Source: Edaphochlamys debaryana | Taxonomy: Eukaryota > Chlorophyta > Chlorophyceae > Chlamydomonadales | Direction of reading: 5' to 3' | NCBI GenBank assembly: GCA_016858145.1 | Contig: JAEHOE010000165.1 | Coordinates: forward strand, 124,001 to 188,000 | DNA length: 64,000 bases | In this document: positions 40,738 to 52,458 of the stretch, piece after piece | Position numbering within the stretch: the stretch's first letter is position 1 | Layout: each line of letters begins with the position of its first letter | Position numbers and translations under genes: made by a program | Notes under the pieces: generated by a model | The model's database searches: none | Seen by the model: the letters and a program-made list of their open reading frames with translations, nothing else | What the model was told of the DNA's origin: nothing

Positions 40738-42649
40738 TCACCCTTGCCGTGCGGCCTCGTTCGCCTCAGCCGGCGCCACCGCCGCCCCCGCCTCAGGCCC
40801 TGCCTCGGCCTTCGGCTCCGCCCCAGCCGGCGCCACCTTACTAACCGGCGCCACCCCCGCCTCAGGCGCTGGCCCCGCCTTAGGCTCCGCCGCTGCTGAG
40901 GCCTCCGCCCCATCCGCACCTGTCCCCGCGGGCCCCTCCGCCACGTCCTCCCCCTCCTGCCCTCCAGCTGCCGCCGCATCACGCCCGCCCTTCTTGCCGC
41001 GCCGCTGCCGCTTCCCTTTCCCCTGCTGCCCCTGCCCCCCCTGCCCCCCCTGCCCCTGCTCCCCCTGCCCCTGCCCCTGCTGCCCCTGCGCCTGCTGGCC
41101 CTGCCCCTGCCCCCGCCCCTGCCCGCGCCCCGCCGCCGCCTGCTGCCACTCCGGCGGCAAGTCCGTCAGCTCCACTCGGCTGACCACCCCCACGGGCACG
41201 GGCCCCTCGCACAGCAGCACATCGTTGGAGGAGCGGAAGAACTGCAGGCCCTGGGCCAGGCCGGCCTGGGGGCGAGGGGGCGGGGGCGGCGACACGCGGG
41301 GCGAACAACTGAGCTCAGACGGACGACAGGGGCAGACTGCTGGCCGGACGCGCGTGTGCCCCTCCCTTGCTGCTCCTTTGGACTCCGGCACACCAGAGCG
41401 CACGGGCACCAGCGATCTACCACCATGACTAAGGGGCCACCCGAAGCCTCACCCTTTCCATCGCGACCTCCATGCCCCTACGGCCGCTCCCAGCCGCAAC
41501 TGCCACGTGCAGTTGGCCCATCACAGCACCGGCCCGCCGTACAACCGATGTACCTGCCGCGCCCCCACCCTCTCCCCTTCCCCTGCCTTTGCCCCCACCA
41601 CCCCCACCTGCAGGTCCAGCCTCAGCAGCACGTCGGCCCACTTGTTGGTGCGCATGTGGTGCGGCGCGGTGGCGAAGTGCACGTGCGTGCGCTTCATGCG
41701 CAGCAGGTGCCCCGAGGCCTGGATGGCCTCCCAGCTGGACAGGGCAAGGGATGGAGAGGGCAACGAATGGAGAGGGCAGGGAGGGAGGGAGGGAGGGTGC
41801 AGGAGAGGGAGGTGGTGATGAGTCATGGGTCGGGTGACTTTGTTGGTGAAGCCCCTGGGCCCAGATGCGTGACGGCTTGCAAGAGGGGTAGCGAGGGTGA
41901 GGTTGTGTGCAATCCGGCCGCACCTGGAGTTGCTGGTCACGTGCACGGCCACCGGTACGGCAGCCGCATCCGTGACTGGATCCAGAACCGCGTCCGCCAG
42001 CTCTACGCTGTGCCCCTGAGCCGCGCGGATGCGGGGCGGCTGCGTGGAGTCGTCCAAAACGAAGCGCTTCTGCAGGATGAAATAACGTGGGAGGAATGAG
42101 CATGTTTTGGCAAGTGACAGCGGACGGGATGGGAGGGGAAGCAAGGTTCAGGGACGGGCAGGGGATGTCGAGATGGGTAGCGGCAGGGGATGCCCGAGGG
42201 GATGTCTGGGCCCCCCGCAACCACTCCCAACTGGGCCTTGTGTGCCCGCGATTCAAAACCCCTGGGCCTACCTTGGGACATGAGTCTACGACCTGTCGCA
42301 CTTGCTCCTCGGTCGGGTGCTGGCGCAGGTGGCGAAGCAGCACGGGCAGGCTAATCCAGCCCGCAGCATCCATCGTGCCGGGCGGCGGGTTGTGTCGCAG
42401 AAGCTTGCTCATTTCCTTGCTGATTCGCGTGGTAATGTCCTCATTGCCACGCCGCTTCATTGCGTCCGGTGCGTTTGGGGCCTTCCCGCAATCGGCCGAA
42501 CTCTTGCGCGACTCCAGTTGGTCAGCACGCTTGCTATAACTGCAGCTGTTGTCACTTGTATACAGAGGTGCAGGTGCTCGCGAGCGCAAAGGGTGCACGG
42601 CAACGAGTCCGGCCCGAAGGCAGCTGCGGCGAGCTAGTCCTCGCAGCAT
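40738..42649 (-). CDS. TPT1: tRNA 2'-phosphotransferase (TPT1/KptA family)
   Basis: This NAD-dependent enzyme removes the 2'-phosphate left at the tRNA splice junction. Exons 42649-42272, 42069-41924, 41734-41608 and 41265-40738 join to 392 residues. Family marks in order: RISKEMSKLLRHNPPPGTMDAAGWISL, IRAAQGHSVEL, RMKRTHVHFATAPHHMR, NKWADVLLRLDL, GLQFFRSSNDVLLCEGPVP. The family core is ~200 residues. Here a ~65-residue N-terminal extension that looks mitochondrial (MLRGLARRSCLRAGLVAVHP) and a ~120-residue C-terminal tail (GQ repeats, KGKRQRRGKKGG, then A/E/P) are added. An internal ATG (MKRRGNEDITT, ~42459) just before the core is an alternative start and could give a cytosolic form. The ATG at 42649 is only 73 nt behind the neighbouring gene's stop. 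Confidence 0.93.
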
Positions 42650-42667
42650 ACGCAGGTTGGGCACGTC

Positions 42668-42672
42668 TTACA
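42668..42672 (-). promoter_or_regulatory. TGTAA poly(A) signal between the PG-rich gene and TPT1
   Basis: Lies 51 nt after the PG-rich gene's stop and 19 nt before the first TPT1 ATG. Cleavage the usual 10-20 nt downstream would fall at about the TPT1 start codon. Confidence 0.6.
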
Positions 42673-42722
42673 GCAGTTCTATAGCGTATATGCATCACAG
42701 TCGCAGGTCTAGGTCAGTTCCC

Positions 42723-45211
42723 TCACCAGCGGCGCGGCCCCATGCCGAAGCCCCTGCCGCCGTGCCCGCCCATACCCTCCTCGTCGCCCCGCCACCCCCC
42801 GCTCCCCATTCGCCCCGCGCCAAACATGCCTCCGCCCCGCCCTGCGCCCGGCCCGCCCATCCCGGGATTGAAAGGCCCCGGCCACCCGGGTCCGCCACGC
42901 CCGCCCATACCCCGGCCGCCGATCCCAGGCCCAGGACCGCCCATGCCCATGTGCCCTGCCCCCGGCCGGACGTCCGGGAACCCCCCTGGCCCTCCCATCG
43001 ACCCCCGTCGGGTCATATCCCCGCCGTACGCTCCAGCGGTTGGGCTCGTGAGCGGGCCGTGCGCAGGGCCCATCGCGGGCCCCGCAGGCCCGTGACCGGG
43101 TCCAAACCCGGCGCTAAAACTGGGCGCCGAGCTGAAGCCGGGTCCAGGCGGGCCCAGGGCAGGCCCCGGCCCTGAAGCGGGCGCAGACCCTGGCCCGGGA
43201 CCCACGCCGGATCCGGTTCCCGCGCCGTACTCCCCGTCCTCCCGGATCTCGCCCTCGTCTTCGTCGTCCTGGCTCGTCCTGTTCCAGCGGTTGGCGGCGC
43301 CTGACGCCCCCGCTGCGCCCCCCACGTGTGGGCCACCGGGACCGCCGAAAGGCCCTGCGACCCCCGCCGCCCCTGATCCGCTAGGCGTCCGGCCGGCCAC
43401 GCCACCCTCTGGGCCCGGGCCCACACCAGGCCCGTGCGGGCCCGCGTGGGCCCCGAGGTGGAACGCCGGCCCATCCTCGCTGCTGCTGGAGAAGTGGGGC
43501 TGCATGATGCCGCTCCCGAATCCGCCCGCCACCGCAACCGGCGGCGCGTGTATTCCAGATCCATGCGGCGGGCCGAAGCCCGGCGGGCGGCCGTACAGCG
43601 GCCCGGGGCCCGTGACAAAGCCTGGGCCCGGGGCCCCCGGGTGGAGCGGGGCCTGGCCGGGCAGGCCCCCGCCTTGGATGGGGCTGAAGGGCGACTGGGA
43701 GGTGGGGTCGGGTGTGATGATGGAGGGCCGCCGCTGCAGGCCCTCGGCTTGCAGCACCTGCGGTGGGTGGAGCGGGGGCGGAGGCGGGGGTGGAGAGGTG
43801 GGCCCCGGAGGGAGTGAGGGTGAGGTCCGGTGCGGGCATGGGCGACGAGTGTGCGCGGAGCAGTGTCTTTGTCGGCAAAAGTGGAAGGCAGCGATACGGC
43901 CTGTAAGGTGCTCGCCGCTGCTGTAGCTCGCATGGCACCACGCCCCTAGACTGTCCCCTAGACTCGGCCCCTCTGCCCACCCCCCCTTGGCTCACCTGCC
44001 GCAGCTGCCCCACCAGGCGGTGCTTCTCCTCCTCCACCGCCTCCAACCGGGCCTTGGCCGACTCCACCTGCGGGGCCACGCGCCGCCAGGGGGCCACACT
44101 CAACGGGTGCACCCTCCAGGAACAAGGGCTGACAGGTGCCACCAGGGGTAAGTCAGGCGCCACGAGGGGGCCGCACCCTCCAGGAACAAGAGAACTGTGG
44201 AACTGCAACCGCCCAGACTCCCTGCCTTTCCCCTTCGCGGTCCAGGCACACGGTCAGCTGCCCCACCCCCCCCGGGGTCCCCGCCCCCCACACCCCCACC
44301 CCCACGGGCTGTCCATCCCCGGCTCCGCATGCATGCCCCTGCAGCAAAGTCCTCCACCCCCCCCCCCCCCAGCGCCCTCCGCAACCTGCCCGCAAGCTCT
44401 CCCAATCTGCTCGCTAGATCTTCCTCTTGTGACAGCTACTCCCCGCCCCGCCTTCCGGCTCTCGACTCCCTTCCCAGGACCCCCCCTCCTGCCCCCCCAC
44501 CTGCGCCGCCAGCTCCGCCTGCTTAGCCTCCAGCTCGCCCTTCCTCGCCACCTTGGCGTCCCGGGCTGCCTCCAGCTCCGCCCTGGCGGCAGCCCGCCGG
44601 GCCTCCCTCTTGGCGGCCTGCCGGTCCTGCCGCTTGCGGTCGAGCTTGGCGCTCCGGCGCGAGGCCTCGGCGGCCTTGGCAGCCGCCAGGGCCTTGGCCG
44701 CGGCGGCGGCCTTGGCGGCGGCGGCCGTGGCGGCAGCGGCCGCCAAGGCGGCGGCGGAGGGGGCCGCGGGGGCGGCGGCGGCAGGGGCAGGTGCCGCCGC
44801 TGCGGCGTCCGGCTGCGGGGCTTGAGGCGCCGTCGTGGCTGGCGGTGCTTGCTGCGGCTCGGCCGGGACGACGGGCTGGGGATCGACAGACATGGCGGAA
44901 GGCGCCGCCTCGATTAGCTCGATAGGCGCCGGCTCCTCGCTTGCGACCTCCGCGAGCGCGGCCTCGGCAGCGGCGCGTGCGGCAGCGGCCTCGTTAGCGT
45001 GCGCGACAGCCGCTAGCGCAGCAGATCGTGCGGCCACAGCCTCTTGGGCTTCTCGCTGTGCCTCATCCAGGGCCTTGCGGCGGGCCTTGAGGGCCTGGAT
45101 GAAGGTGGCGCGGCTCAGAGGCTCGTCTTGCAGCGGGGGCCATACCCGCACCGAGGGGCCCTGCGTGCCCGCTGCAGCGGCCGCCGCCGCAGCCGCGCGC
45201 GTCATCTGCAT
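42723..45211 (-). CDS. Coiled-coil and Pro/Gly-rich protein, unrecognised
   Basis: Exons 45211-44501, 44067-43996 and 43757-42723 join to 605 residues. The N-terminal third is alanine-rich and helical, with a basic charged segment (ASRRSAKLDRKRQDRQAAKR) and a coiled coil that runs across the first intron (ELEAKQAELAAQ, then VESAKARLEAVEEEKHRLVGQLRQ). The last ~345 residues are G/P-rich with an acidic patch (DDEDEGEIREDGEYG) and end in RGG-like repeats (GMGGHGGRGFGMGPRRW). Such tails are common in RNA-binding and condensate proteins, but no domain is recognised and no function is claimed. Two in-frame ATGs (45211, 45205) open the ORF. It diverges from PRKRIP1 and is followed closely by TPT1. 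Confidence 0.75.
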
Positions 45212-45616
45212 CTCCTCGGGCTCGCTTGTGACCTAGTTAGAGCCTACTAGGGGCACAGGGCCTGTTGCGGACACCGGAGCATGAGCGCGATGCCAAACTC
45301 TGAAAAGCGATGAACCGACAAGGGCTGACCTTTATGCAGCGTATGTGTACTGTGTTATGGCGTTCTGTGAGAAAGGCAAGGCTCCTGCTCTTTGGTTTGG
45401 CGCCCATGGACCGCCTCTCGATGCAGGTGCACAGGCAAGAACCAGAACAAGCACTCTGCTCGTCTCGCTTACTTTGTCCAACTATACGCCCCTGCTCATT
45501 CTCGCGTCCAGGTCCAACCTAAACATCCACCTTTCCAGCGTCTTCGGGACCTTCTTCCGCTGTGACCTAGACCTTGCACAGTCACAGTCATACAACAATA
45601 GGCGCATTGGGCGAAC
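45212..45616. promoter_or_regulatory. 405-bp divergent promoter region
   Basis: The start codons of the PG-rich gene (minus) and PRKRIP1 (plus) are 405 bp apart, so both 5' UTRs and promoters must share this stretch. No specific element was identified. Confidence 0.5.
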
Positions 45617-46646
45617 ATGGGCGAAATTGTGCCCATCTCCAAGCAGGGGGCGAGCTCAGATGCCCTCGCGGTGACGCTGCTGGGCGCCGACCCGGTCTCA
45701 CAGGAGGAGTATGAGGAGCGCATCAAGAAGGTGGGCCTTGGTTGGGGGGGCGCACCATGACCTTGGCGGCCCGCCGCTGGCGGGGGTGGCGACCCCGGCA
45801 CCCACCGCCCGTGAACCGCCCGGCGGCCCTGCTGCCCCCTCCCAGGCGGCAGAGCTGGAAGCCAAGCTCAAGTACATCCAGGAGACCGTGCCCACAAAGG
45901 TCTACAATGTGTCTAGCAGCAGCGCAGGAGCAGGGAGCGGTGACTTCCACCAATACCGGATCGTGAGCGGGGTTGGCGTGAGGCGGTGGGCCACCACAGA
46001 GGGCTGCTCCGTTGGCTCGGGGTCTGTACAAAGGAACCGAACAAGGCGGGGCCCGGAAGTGCCGTGGACGTCACTCACTGCTTACTGGCGCTTTCAGCCA
46101 AATGGAGCGGTGCCGGGGAGCTCCTGGCCCCCAACCAGACGCCCAGCCATATGTACTGCGCTACTGACCTCGCGGCCGTGTGCAAAACGACCCCTCTCAG
46201 GTGCGGCGAGCAGAGCAGGACCGAGTACGGAAGATGGATGCAGACTTTGCGCAAAAGCAGAGGGAGGACGAGTTCAAGGTAAGGGCGGGTCTGCGCACTG
46301 CGCCGCGAAAGGGACATTGCTGCTTCAGCGGCGCATCCAACGGTTGCGTGAAGCGACGCCTCTGTGGGCGGCTGAAGCGGGCATGTGTCCTTGCACGTTT
46401 TCCCACTCAGCTTCGTACCTAGCTCGCTCATACCGCTGCTCGGCCGTGCTTGTTTGCTTGCAGCGTAAACTGGACGAGATGAACGCAAAGCACGACGAGA
46501 AGACGGCCAAGAAGCGCCTAAAGCGGCAGAAAAAGAAACAGCAGAAGAAGGCCAAGAAGGAGGGCGAGGGCGAGGGGGCAGCCGGGGCAGGGAAAGAGTC
46601 AGAAGATTCGGGGAGCGAGGACGGGGCACAGCCCGCTCTGGACTGA
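45617..46646 (+). CDS. PRKRIP1: PRKRIP1-like spliceosomal protein
   Basis: Exons 45617-45730, 45846-45962, 46201-46278 and 46464-46646 join to 163 residues, close to animal PRKRIP1. The diagnostic block SSSSAGAGSGDFHQYRIVRRAEQDRV matches the conserved SSAGAGSGEFHVYR..RR region. It is followed by a long charged helix (MDADFAQKQREDEFKRKLDEM) and a very basic segment (KKRLKRQKKKQQKKAKKE), then an acidic tail. In animals the protein is a component of the catalytic spliceosome. The helix-plus-basic architecture fits the same role here. It is encoded divergently from the PG-rich gene. No plus-strand TGTAA was found before the mTERF start region. Confidence 0.9.
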
Positions 46647-47835
46647 GCACCAGGGCTGGAGGGGGCGAACCACTGTGTGGGGGCTGCGTAGTATGACAGG
46701 GGTGCCGGTTACTGGACAAGCAGCAGGCCTCACCGGTTTGACCGGTTGGGGGTGTCGACAGGCTATGTCGGGAAAGATTGGCGTGGCGCAGGGCGTGATG
46801 GTCTGGAGGCCAGGGTGTTCAGGGACTTCAGACACCGTATGCAGGGAAAGCAGGGGTGAAAGGAAGGCCAGGCTGCTAGAGTTGCCAGGGCATGGACGGG
46901 CAGAACGGGGAGCCCGTTGGATTTCACATACGAAACGAGACGTGGACGCCAGTCTGCTGGTTGTGGGCGAGCGGCAACGACAGGGGCTCGGTGCTGGCAC
47001 CTGTGCAAGCGTGGCCCCTTCGAGAGCTTTAAGTCGTGAGACGTGACACGAGCAATACTCATGCCCGCACGAATGCCCAGGGTGTGCACGCAAAGGCGTG
47101 CTCCACCCAGCCGAGGCGTGTGCCGCTGAGGCTGGGGCCTGAGGCGTGGGCTGGTCGCGTGCTCACGGCGGGCGGGGAGGGCGGCAAGGCCGCAGACACA
47201 GGCACAGAGGGGACCGAGGCCCGGGGAATCGTCAGGGCGGTCAGGGGGACTCGAGGCTAGGCTCCAGGAACGGAGGCAAGGGCCGGAGCTGGTTGCATTT
47301 GGGGCGGCAAGTGTTCGGTCCTGTTTGCTACATGTCCAGACTCCACTCAGCTCCCCAGCCCAGCCGAGGGGTAGGCCACCTGGCTCAGCCGGTGCCGGTG
47401 ATGGTCGGGGGGCATCGTGCGGGTTAGGGCGGGGGCTCGGGCGTGCTGCTGCTCCGCCACTCTCCCCAATGGAAAGTGGCGTGAGATGATGCGACGAATG
47501 CAGTAGGCGGGGGGCCGCGGCTTGCGCGTATGCACAGCAAATTTCCCTCGGCGCCGTACCGAGTAAGATCACTTGCGTCTCTCCGCGCTTCTCGCTCCTC
47601 GCGGACACCCAACACAGTTAGCTGTGCATCTTCTAGGTGTGATAACGACGCAAGATCTAGAACTGCGTGCAAGCCGCGCTCGGCGTGGCATTGGCGTTCG
47701 GCCCTGGCGCGCCGGGCACCTAAGCAGCTGGCTTGAGGATGCTTTGTGGGCTGGGCCGCCCGGCAACGGCGCGGTCCAGCGTCCGCTGCTCCACCGCGCA
47801 CGCGCACCAGGTCGGCTTGAACGCACCAAACTCTT
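46647..47835. other. Spacer between PRKRIP1 and the mTERF gene
   Basis: Contains the PRKRIP1 3' UTR and the mTERF promoter. A long minus-strand open frame (47608-46763) has no recognisable protein character and is treated as chance. Confidence 0.4.
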
Positions 47836-50800
47836 ATGGGTGCTGCCTGCACGCTGCGAAGTTGTGTAACTGAAGTGTCTTGTCTGCGCGCGCAGTCTTG
47901 GGGAGCGCCTGCCGCGTCAGGGCTGCGGACCAGCGCTCAGCCCGCAGCAATTACCGTCTCTGCCCCGGCCACCGCGCCTTTAGGTAAGCGTTCAGTGCTC
48001 CTCAGTGGTTCGTCGCTTGAGATCCCGGGTCTGAGGGCTTCCTGCGCTCGTAGGGCTATCGAGTGCGGACGAAAATGCTGCCGATCGACTCCTACAGTCC
48101 CGCGTGCATCACACACGGCCTGCACGTAAGTAGGGCTGCAGCGGTGCCAGGGTGTGTGCTCGTTGCCGCGATGCTGGCACGCGCGGTCTGAGCTCACGCG
48201 CGTGTCTTGCGCCTTCCTGCCCCCCCCCCAGTGTCTCTCCTCCCCGACCTCATAGCTGGGGACGTGGGCTTGCCAGCACCCTCGCGAGCGCCTGGCTCTG
48301 ACAATGGCCTGTACTGTGGGAACGGGTCTTCGGGTCAGGGCCACAGTCTTGGCAATGGCACCCCCATGGAGCACCACCCCATCACCAGCAGCTCTGGTGG
48401 GCTCGACGACGTGGCCTCCTCACGGCTTGAGGTGGCGCCACAGGCGGAAAACTCCACAACGAGCCCAGGGGACGGAGCCGAGTGCGGCGATAGCACAGCT
48501 GAGGCTCTGCGGAGTCGGGTCTCCAGCAACAGCCAGGCGGGGCCCAGCAAAGCCAGCCCAGCGGACCAGGCCGGCCGGGCTGGCGGGATCGCCAACCGCT
48601 CGAGCCGGAAAAGCGGGTCACGGCGGTTGCCGCGCCCAGCACCGGTATCAGCGATGGCAGGGGCATTAGCAGCAGGGGTGGGAGTCTCGGCTGCGGCGCG
48701 GACAGGCGCAGGGGCAGGGGCAAGCATAGGGGCAGATGCAACAGCAGCAGGAGCAACTGCACCGGTAGAAGCAGGATCAGAGCCAGCCTCATCACCGGCG
48801 GCCGCCAGCGCGGCCGCCCTACGCGACCCCACACCAGCTGGCGGGGCTAAGGCCGATCTCGCAAAGGCCAAGGCGGAGGCGGCGGCTGCAAGCAATAGCT
48901 CGCCACTGGAGCTGCTGCGGTCGCGAACGCCGGAGCTCCAGCCCATCGACCTGCCCACGCTGCAGGACCGCCTGGCCCATCTGGGTCGGATCCTGAACCT
49001 GGATCCTGCGGCGGCCCTGGCGGCGGCGGAGGGCGTGCCGGCGCTCCTGGCGCAGCCGCCCAAGCAGCTGGCAGCGGCGTGGAACAAGGCCGTGTACAAC
49101 CTGGGGTGCCCCCCGGAGGAGCGCGTGGCGCTCACGCGGCGGGTGGCGTCCAAAGCCGTGCTGCTGCTGCTGCTCCCAGAGGACCGCGTCCCGCAGGCCG
49201 CGGTGCGCCTGTCCGTGTGGACGGGGATGCGGCCCAAGCAGGCCAAGGCCCTGCTCCGGGACCTGCCGCAGGTCGCGACGCTTGCGCCGGAGACGCTCTC
49301 GGCCAAGCTGTCGGGCCTGCGGCGAATCCTAGGGATAGCGGAGGAGCTCGCGGCGGCGCCTCGGCCGGGGCAACAGCCGCCTCCCGGCGCGGCTCGCTCC
49401 GCCGCGTCCTCCCAGCGGCCGGGCCAGGGGCAGCCCCAGGCGCAGGCGCAGTCCTCGCAGGCGCAGACCCCGTCACAAGCGCAGTCGCAGGCGGCCGGCT
49501 CGGCGCACGCGTGCTCCCAGGCCCTGCTAGCGCACGCGGTCTTCTCCGCCCCGCACCTGCTCACCTTCTCCACCCCGGCCCTGGAGAAGCACCACAGCGC
49601 GTTGCTCGAGATGTTCGGCGCGCCCCGCCTTGCCCTGGCGCTCCGGCGCGAGCCGGGCCTGCTGGCGCTGCGGCCCTCGGTCGCGGGCTACAAGCTCCGC
49701 CTCCTGCAGTCCCTCCTCGGCTGCCGGGAACAGCCCGGCCTGGTGGCCACGCTCGTCGCCCGCAACCCGGCCCTCCTCTTCCGGACGCCCGAGGCGCTCT
49801 CGGCCAGCTGCCGCGCGCTCTCCATCTGGAGCCTGGACCCCCGCGTCAAGCTGCGCCTCGTGGCGGCGAGACCGGGGCTGCTGCTGCGCCTTCCAGCGCA
49901 GGAGGTGCACGGGCGGTGCCGCTGGCTGCGGCGGCTGATGCTCTCCAACGCCTACTACCACACGGGCCTCCGGCGCCTGCCGGTCGCGTGCCTGGCGGGC
50001 GTGCTGTCGGCGCTCAACGTGGGGTGGCCGCGGCTGCAGTACCTCGCGGAGTCGAGCCAGGTGCGGTTCGCGGTTGGGGGGCTGGAGCGGTTGGGCTGGG
50101 GTGGGCTGAAGTGGTTGGGCTGTGGTTGGGTGTGTTGGGCTTTGTGGGTGCAGCTGGGGCTGGTCGGGTGGCATAGTCAAGCCAGGTGCGGGGCGGGTGA
50201 TGGTTTGCGTGGGGTGGGAATTTATGTGCGGGTTTAAGGGGTTTGGGAGGGCGGGTGCGGATGTGGACTGGCGGACTCGAGCCAGTTGCGGTTTATGGTT
50301 CGAGGCTGAAGTGGGTGGGCAATACCGGGGTGTGTTGGGGACGTGGAGTAGCAGGGAGCTTGTTACAAGGCGACAGGCCCTTCTCGACAACTCGGCGGCC
50401 CGCTTGCGCATCGTGCCACCGAGCACAAACTTCCATCGCCATAATGCGCGTTCACCCCGGGTATCCCAAACACAACCTGAGCCGTGCCTTGCTTGCTTCG
50501 CTCGGGTCCCTGGCTCTGCAGGAGGGCGCGTGCGGCCTGATGGACGCCGTGGAGGTGGCGGCCGAAGCCTTCGAGCGGCGCTTCCCCGAGTTCCGCAAGT
50601 GGCACGAGTGGAAGCTTAAGCAGATGGTGAGTTGGTGGGGGCGCGCCGGGGGCAGGGAGCTGATGGGGTTGGGCTATGGAACCCATGTGGCGCAGCGCCG
50701 TGCTGTGCTAGCCCGGGTGGTTGGGCACACGGGAAAGCGTCTCTCGCGCGGTGAGACTGGGAAGGCGGGCAGGAATGTGTAGATGCGAGCAGCGGAAGAT

Positions 50801-51895
50801 GCGGCCCCGGGTGCGGCTGCGAAGGGGCAGCGTGACTTGAGGCGAAGTTGTTGAGCCATGCGACACTGAGCCGTGGTGCCCAGGCGTCGAGGACGGGCAG
50901 CAGGACTTCGTTTCGACTGTGCGGCCTGCGCCACGACGTGTCTGCCTGGCTAGGCACTCCAGTTCCACGAGCCTGCTGTCCGGCTTTGTGTATACCAAAG
51001 CTGCATCTGCTCACGGCCATTCCCAACCCCCGAACCTCTGTTTCACGCCTCAGGGCACCGACAACCCCTGGCGGGGCGCCTTCCGCGTGCGGGGCATTGG
51101 CTCGGACCCCTCGAAGGACCGCCCAGTCAGCGGTGAGCTGCCCGCTGCGGGGCGCGGGCTGTGTGGGGGGCAAGGGGAGGGAGGACACGCGGGGGGTCCG
51201 CGAAGTGGGTGAGCTGCGTTGTGGTAAAGGTGTGGAAGGACACTGAGCACAAGGGAAAGCGAGGGCGTTCATCGATGAAGGGCTATGGGCGACAATACGG
51301 GACCCGGGCTGTCGCTCTACGGAATCTGCCGGTGCGGCCGAGCCCGCCTCACTGCACCGCGTGCACACCCACCTCACCGCACCTCCCTCCCATGGTCTCC
51401 CTCCCTCCACGCTCCCCAGGCACCAACAAGCGGAACCTGCTAATGGCGCGGCAGCAGCAGCGGCGGAAGGGCGCAGGCCCAGGCGGGCCCCGCCCGGGCC
51501 CGGGCCTGAGCCGGACGTCCGACCCGCAGGAGCTGGTCCGCGTGGTGGTGGCGGAGGCCGGCGAGGTCCGCAGCGGCAGCACCACCGTCGCCCGGCCCCG
51601 GCGCGTCGTACAGTGCTTAGTCAGCAGCTCCGTCAGCTCGGTGAGCAGCTGCGACGAGGAGGCGGCGTTGGCCGCCTCCGCTGAGGCTGCGGCGGCCGCC
51701 CAGTCCCAGGCGCAGGCGCAAGGCGTGGTGTCCCTGCAGGGGATGGAGCCGGGGCAGGGGCCGGAGCACGTGGTGCACGTGACCGCGCCGCCGCTCAGTC
51801 ACGTGGTCGGCACGGCGGCGGCGCAGGCGGCGGCGGCGGGGAACGGCGCGGTCGCGGCGCACGTCGCAGCTGAGGCGGCAGCGGCAGCGCCTTAA
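47836..51895 (+). CDS. mTERF-family organellar protein
   Basis: Exons 47836-47983, 48232-50060, 50522-50626, 51054-51132 and 51420-51895 join to 878 residues. The N-terminus looks like an organelle transit peptide (MGAACTLRSCVTEVSCLRAQ). A ~200-residue A/S/G-rich linker follows. The mTERF repeats run from about residue 285 to 660: leucine-rich helical pairs with the proline signature (VPALLAQPPKQL, LRDLPQVATLAPETLSAKL, FSAPHLLTFSTPALEKH, RREPGLLALRPSVAGYKLRLL, ARNPALLFRTPEAL). A Q/A/S-rich insert of ~50 residues interrupts the repeat array near 49370-49510. mTERF proteins bind nucleic acid in mitochondria or plastids and affect transcription, splicing or ribosome assembly. The last exons add FPEFRKWHEWKLKQM and a ~160-residue disordered tail. 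The exact family member and organelle are unknown. Confidence 0.85.
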
Positions 51896-52453
51896 TAGCC
51901 CGGGTACTGCGTCCCGACAGGCCAGGGACTTGAGGGCAGGGTCGGAGCTGGGGGGAGACTAGGAGAGAGCAGGAGCGAGAGGGGTGCTAGCGCTCAGTCA
52001 CCTGGGGGCGACCAGGCGGCGGGCGAGAGAGCCGGCATGGTGCTGGATGGCGCCCCATAGTCCATAGTACTGCATAGAGGGGGCGCTGGGCCCTGTTGGG
52101 GGTTGCGGGGCGGCGAGACAGAGCGGCGCGAGGTCCCTAGGTAGGGGCTTGGTCGGTTCACGGCCTCAGCGGCCGAGACGCTTGAGGCAGCAGGCCTGAC
52201 GCCTTGGCCGCCAGAATCGCCTGGTGAGGCCAGGAGCCCCGTCGGGTGCAGGCTAGATGAACGCAGGGAAGTGGGGAGTGTCTGCCCCGCTTTCAGCCAG
52301 TGGGGGGCGAGGAGTGAGGGGCGTGGAGTGAGGGGCGTGGAGTGTGGCGCAACGGCCGCACGGGCCGCGGAGTGCACCGGAGGAGGGCGCGCGATCTGCC
52401 GTGTATGGCACGGCGCTGGGCTCGGGCAAGGAGTGCGGAGAGCGTGGCCCACG

Positions 52454-52458
52454 TGTAA
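52454..52458 (+). promoter_or_regulatory. TGTAA poly(A) signal of the mTERF gene
   Basis: First plus-strand TGTAA behind the stop at 51895, giving a 3' UTR of about 570 nt. Confidence 0.6.

Noticed and set aside
46763..47608. Long minus-strand open frame of 281 codons
   Set aside because: Composition and codon pattern look like a chance frame in GC-rich DNA; no domain, no sensible start, and it covers the PRKRIP1 3' flank.
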